Source: DASUGM01 sp036274055 (GTDB lineage Bacteria > Acidobacteriota > Vicinamibacteria > Vicinamibacterales > SCN-69-37). Taken from it: 24,984 bases of DNA. The stretch is taken from the NCBI GenBank assembly GCA_036274055.1, contig DASUGM010000092.1, positions 1 through 24,984 of the forward strand, in the 5' to 3' direction. Below are positions 23,402-24,984 of this stretch, piece by piece. The notes below the pieces were generated by a model. The model worked only from the letters and a program-made list of their open reading frames with translations. It ran no database searches and was not told the origin of the DNA. Each line of letters starts with the position of its first letter. The stretch's first letter is position 1. The position numbers and the translations under genes were made by a program.

Positions 23402-23485
23402 GTCAACTCAAAACTCAAAACTTCAAACTCAAAACCTGGGTTCTAGAACCAGTTTGAAGTTTCAAGTTCTTAGTTTGAAGTTGAC
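23402..23485. repeat. Heptad-phased hairpin between aceF and lpd (AACTCAA type)
   Basis: GTCAACT (23402-23408) pairs with AGTTGAC (23479-23485). Between them run AACTCAA, AACTCAA, AACTTCA, AACTCAA words and their complements around a perfect centre GGTTCTAGAACC (23439-23450). The words match those of the repeat at 7083-7172, over 16 kb away. It is AT-rich against the surrounding GC-rich genes. Confidence 0.9.
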
Positions 23486-23497
23486 GCGGTTTGGCTT

Positions 23498-24940
23498 ATG
23501 TCTAATTACCAACTCGTCGTAGTCGGTGCCGGTCCGGGCGGATATGCCGCCGCGTTTGCGGCAGCCGACCTCGGGATGAACGTCGCCATCATCGATCCGG
23601 AAGAGAAGCTCGGCGGCGTCTGTCTGTTGCGCGGCTGCATTCCGTCGAAGGCGCTGCTGCATGTTGCCAAGCTCGTCGGTGAAGCCAAACACTCGGCGGC
23701 GTGGGGCGTGGCGTTCGAGGCGCCGAAAGTCGACGTCGACAAGCTGCGCGCATTCAAGGACAGCGTCGTCGGCAAAATGACCGGCGGCCTGGCGCAACTC
23801 GCGAAGCAGCGCAAGGTGACGCACATCCGCGGGATGGCGTCGTTCGTCGACGCGAAGACGTTGAGCGTGGAGCTGGTCGCTGGCCCTTCGACAGGCTCAG
23901 GCCAGGGTGGCAAAGAGGAAGTCACGTTCGACCACTGCATCATCGCCACCGGGTCGCGCCCGGCGCAGATTCCCGGATTTCCGACCGACTCGCCGCGGGT
24001 GATGGACTCGACCGGCGGCCTCGATCTGCCCGACGTGCCGAAGACGCTGCTCGTCGTCGGCGGCGGCTACATCGGCCTCGAGCTCGGCACCGTCTATGCC
24101 GCGCTTGGCACCAAGGTTACCGTCGTCGAGATGACGTCAGGCCTGCTGCCGGGCGCCGATCGCGACCTGGTGACCTTCCTCAGCCGTCGTCTCGAGACGA
24201 CGATGCACAAGATCTTCGTGAACACGAAGGTCACCGAGATGAAGGACACCGGCAGCGGCGTGTTCGTGAAGATGGAAGGCGAGGGGCTCGCCGACGCCGA
24301 CAAGAATCAAACGTTCGATCGAGTGCTCGTCGCGGTCGGCCGGCGACCGAATTCCGCGGTGCCCGGGCTGGACAAGACCAAGGTCAAGGTCGAGAAGGGC
24401 TTCATCAATGTCGATCACACGCTGAGGACCGACGAGCCGTCGATTTACGCGATCGGCGACGTCGTCGGCGAGCCGATGCTCGCGCACAAGGCGTCGCACG
24501 AAGCGCGCGTCGCCGTCGAGGCGATCGCCGGGCACAAGGTCGCGTTCGAGCCGCAGGCGATTCCTGGCGTGGTCTTTACCGATCCCGAAGTCGCCTGGGC
24601 GGGCCTGACCGAGGCCGAGGCGCAGAAGCAGGGGAGGAAGGTCGAGATTGCGAAGTTTCCGTGGGCGGCGCTCGGCCGGGCGGTGGCGATCGATCGGCCC
24701 GACGGGATGACGAAGCTGATCATCGATCCGGCGACCGAACGCATCCTGGGCGTCGGCATCGTCGGCTCGGGCGCCGGCGAACTGATCGCCGAGGGCGTGC
24801 TCGCGATCGAGATGGCAGCGCTCGCGACCGACCTCAAGCTCAGCATCCACCCGCACCCGACGCTGTCGGAGACGCTGATGGAGGCGGCCGAGGTGTACTT
24901 CGGGCAGTCGACGCACGTTTATCGTCCGAAGCGGAAATAG
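23498..24940 (+). CDS. lpd: Dihydrolipoyl dehydrogenase (E3)
   Basis: A 480-residue flavoprotein that reoxidises the E2 lipoyl groups and makes NADH. FAD-binding VVVGAGPGGYAAAFAAADLG is followed by the redox pair Cys42/Cys47 in GGVCLLRGCIPSKALLH. The NAD-binding motif is VVGGGYIGLELGTVYAALG. FAD contact YAIGDV and the C-terminal His453/Glu458 (HPHPTLSETLMEAAE) complete the active site. Residues about 130-137 (PSTGSGQG) come from the dispersed repeat also present in aceE and aceF. No clear Shine-Dalgarno sequence precedes the ATG; a large hairpin ends twelve bases upstream. Confidence 0.96.
   Translation: MSNYQLVVVGAGPGGYAAAFAAADLGMNVAIIDPEEKLGGVCLLRGCIPSKALLHVAKLVGEAKHSAAWGVAFEAPKVDVDKLRAFKDSVVGKMTGGLAQLAKQRKVTHIRGMASFVDAKTLSVELVAGPSTGSGQGGKEEVTFDHCIIATGSRPAQIPGFPTDSPRVMDSTGGLDLPDVPKTLLVVGGGYIGLELGTVYAALGTKVTVVEMTSGLLPGADRDLVTFLSRRLETTMHKIFVNTKVTEMKDTGSGVFVKMEGEGLADADKNQTFDRVLVAVGRRPNSAVPGLDKTKVKVEKGFINVDHTLRTDEPSIYAIGDVVGEPMLAHKASHEARVAVEAIAGHKVAFEPQAIPGVVFTDPEVAWAGLTEAEAQKQGRKVEIAKFPWAALGRAVAIDRPDGMTKLIIDPATERILGVGIVGSGAGELIAEGVLAIEMAALATDLKLSIHPHPTLSETLMEAAEVYFGQSTHVYRPKRK
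23884..23907 (+). repeat. Dispersed 24-bp repeat, in-frame in lpd (PST insert)
   Basis: CCCTTCGACAGGCTCAGG followed by CCAGGG translates as PSTGSGQG between two strands (SVELVAG and EEVTFDH), a loop that tolerates length change in E3 proteins. Confidence 0.8.
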
Positions 24941-24941
24941 T

Positions 24942-24984
24942 CCTGGGTCTTGGGGTCGCATCTTGAATTGAGGTACTCGGGGCG
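24942..24984. repeat. Start of a further intergenic repeat, cut by the window end
   Basis: CCTGGGTCTTGGGGTC directly after the lpd stop resembles the left arms at 8047 and 11808. The remaining bases to the window end show no gene. The expected complementary arm would lie outside the window. Confidence 0.5.

Overview
The window is visibly GC-rich and gene-dense. It reads like a chromosomal segment of an Acidobacteriota bacterium, probably the Vicinamibacteria lineage. That placement is inference. It rests on a Ser/Thr kinase fused to a TolB-like propeller, a MoxR ATPase/VWA pair, a secreted M28 and an M49 peptidase, a single-chain AceE pyruvate dehydrogenase, a YpdA-type reductase, and short start-proximal -10 boxes. 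No rRNA, tRNA, CRISPR array, insertion sequence or phage gene was found.

Layout. Positions 79-4956 (+): thiolase, a translationally coupled isopropylmalate-dehydrogenase-like enzyme, and a membrane Ser/Thr kinase. Positions 4945-5837: a decayed alpha/beta-hydrolase fragment (-) and a secreted cyclophilin that lacks its catalytic arginine (+). Positions 5901-8039 (+): a second thiolase and 3-hydroxyacyl-CoA dehydrogenase, a fatty-acid/butanoyl-CoA pair. Positions 8136-11807: a TatT-like TPR protein (-), folE (+), a cytosolic BtuF-like protein (-), and a secreted unknown protein overlapping a YpdA-like flavoprotein (+). Positions 11913-14920 (-): MoxR-type ATPase followed by its VWA partner. 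Positions 14945-19086: glycerophosphodiester phosphodiesterase and M28 peptidase (+), convergent with an M49-like lipoprotein (-). Positions 19194-24940 (+): the complete pyruvate dehydrogenase complex, aceE-aceF-lpd.

The most unusual signal is non-coding. Nearly every gene 3' end that has space is followed by an imperfect hairpin whose arms are tandem 7-bp (sometimes 8-bp or 19-bp) words. The word differs from site to site, but most sites fit one degenerate heptamer, RRCYYRA: GACCCAA, AACTCAA, AACTTCA, GGCTCAA. These hairpins occur at gene 3' ends and are absent from all four divergent gaps. In two cases they supply the last codons and stop codon of a gene. A second family, about 24 bp and translated as Pro-Ser-Thr plus a short tail, is inserted in the same reading frame in all three pyruvate dehydrogenase genes. 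A third element, a 19-bp perfect palindrome with A/T flanks, is inserted in frame in the VWA gene.

Metabolically the window joins pyruvate entry (PDH complex) and acyl-CoA turnover (two thiolases and an hydroxyacyl-CoA dehydrogenase) around acetyl-CoA. Cofactor (folE, BtuF-like), thiol-redox (YpdA-like) and envelope/peptide-turnover genes are interspersed. No single new protein system is evident. The repeat hairpins and the in-frame inserts are the best candidates for undescribed biology.
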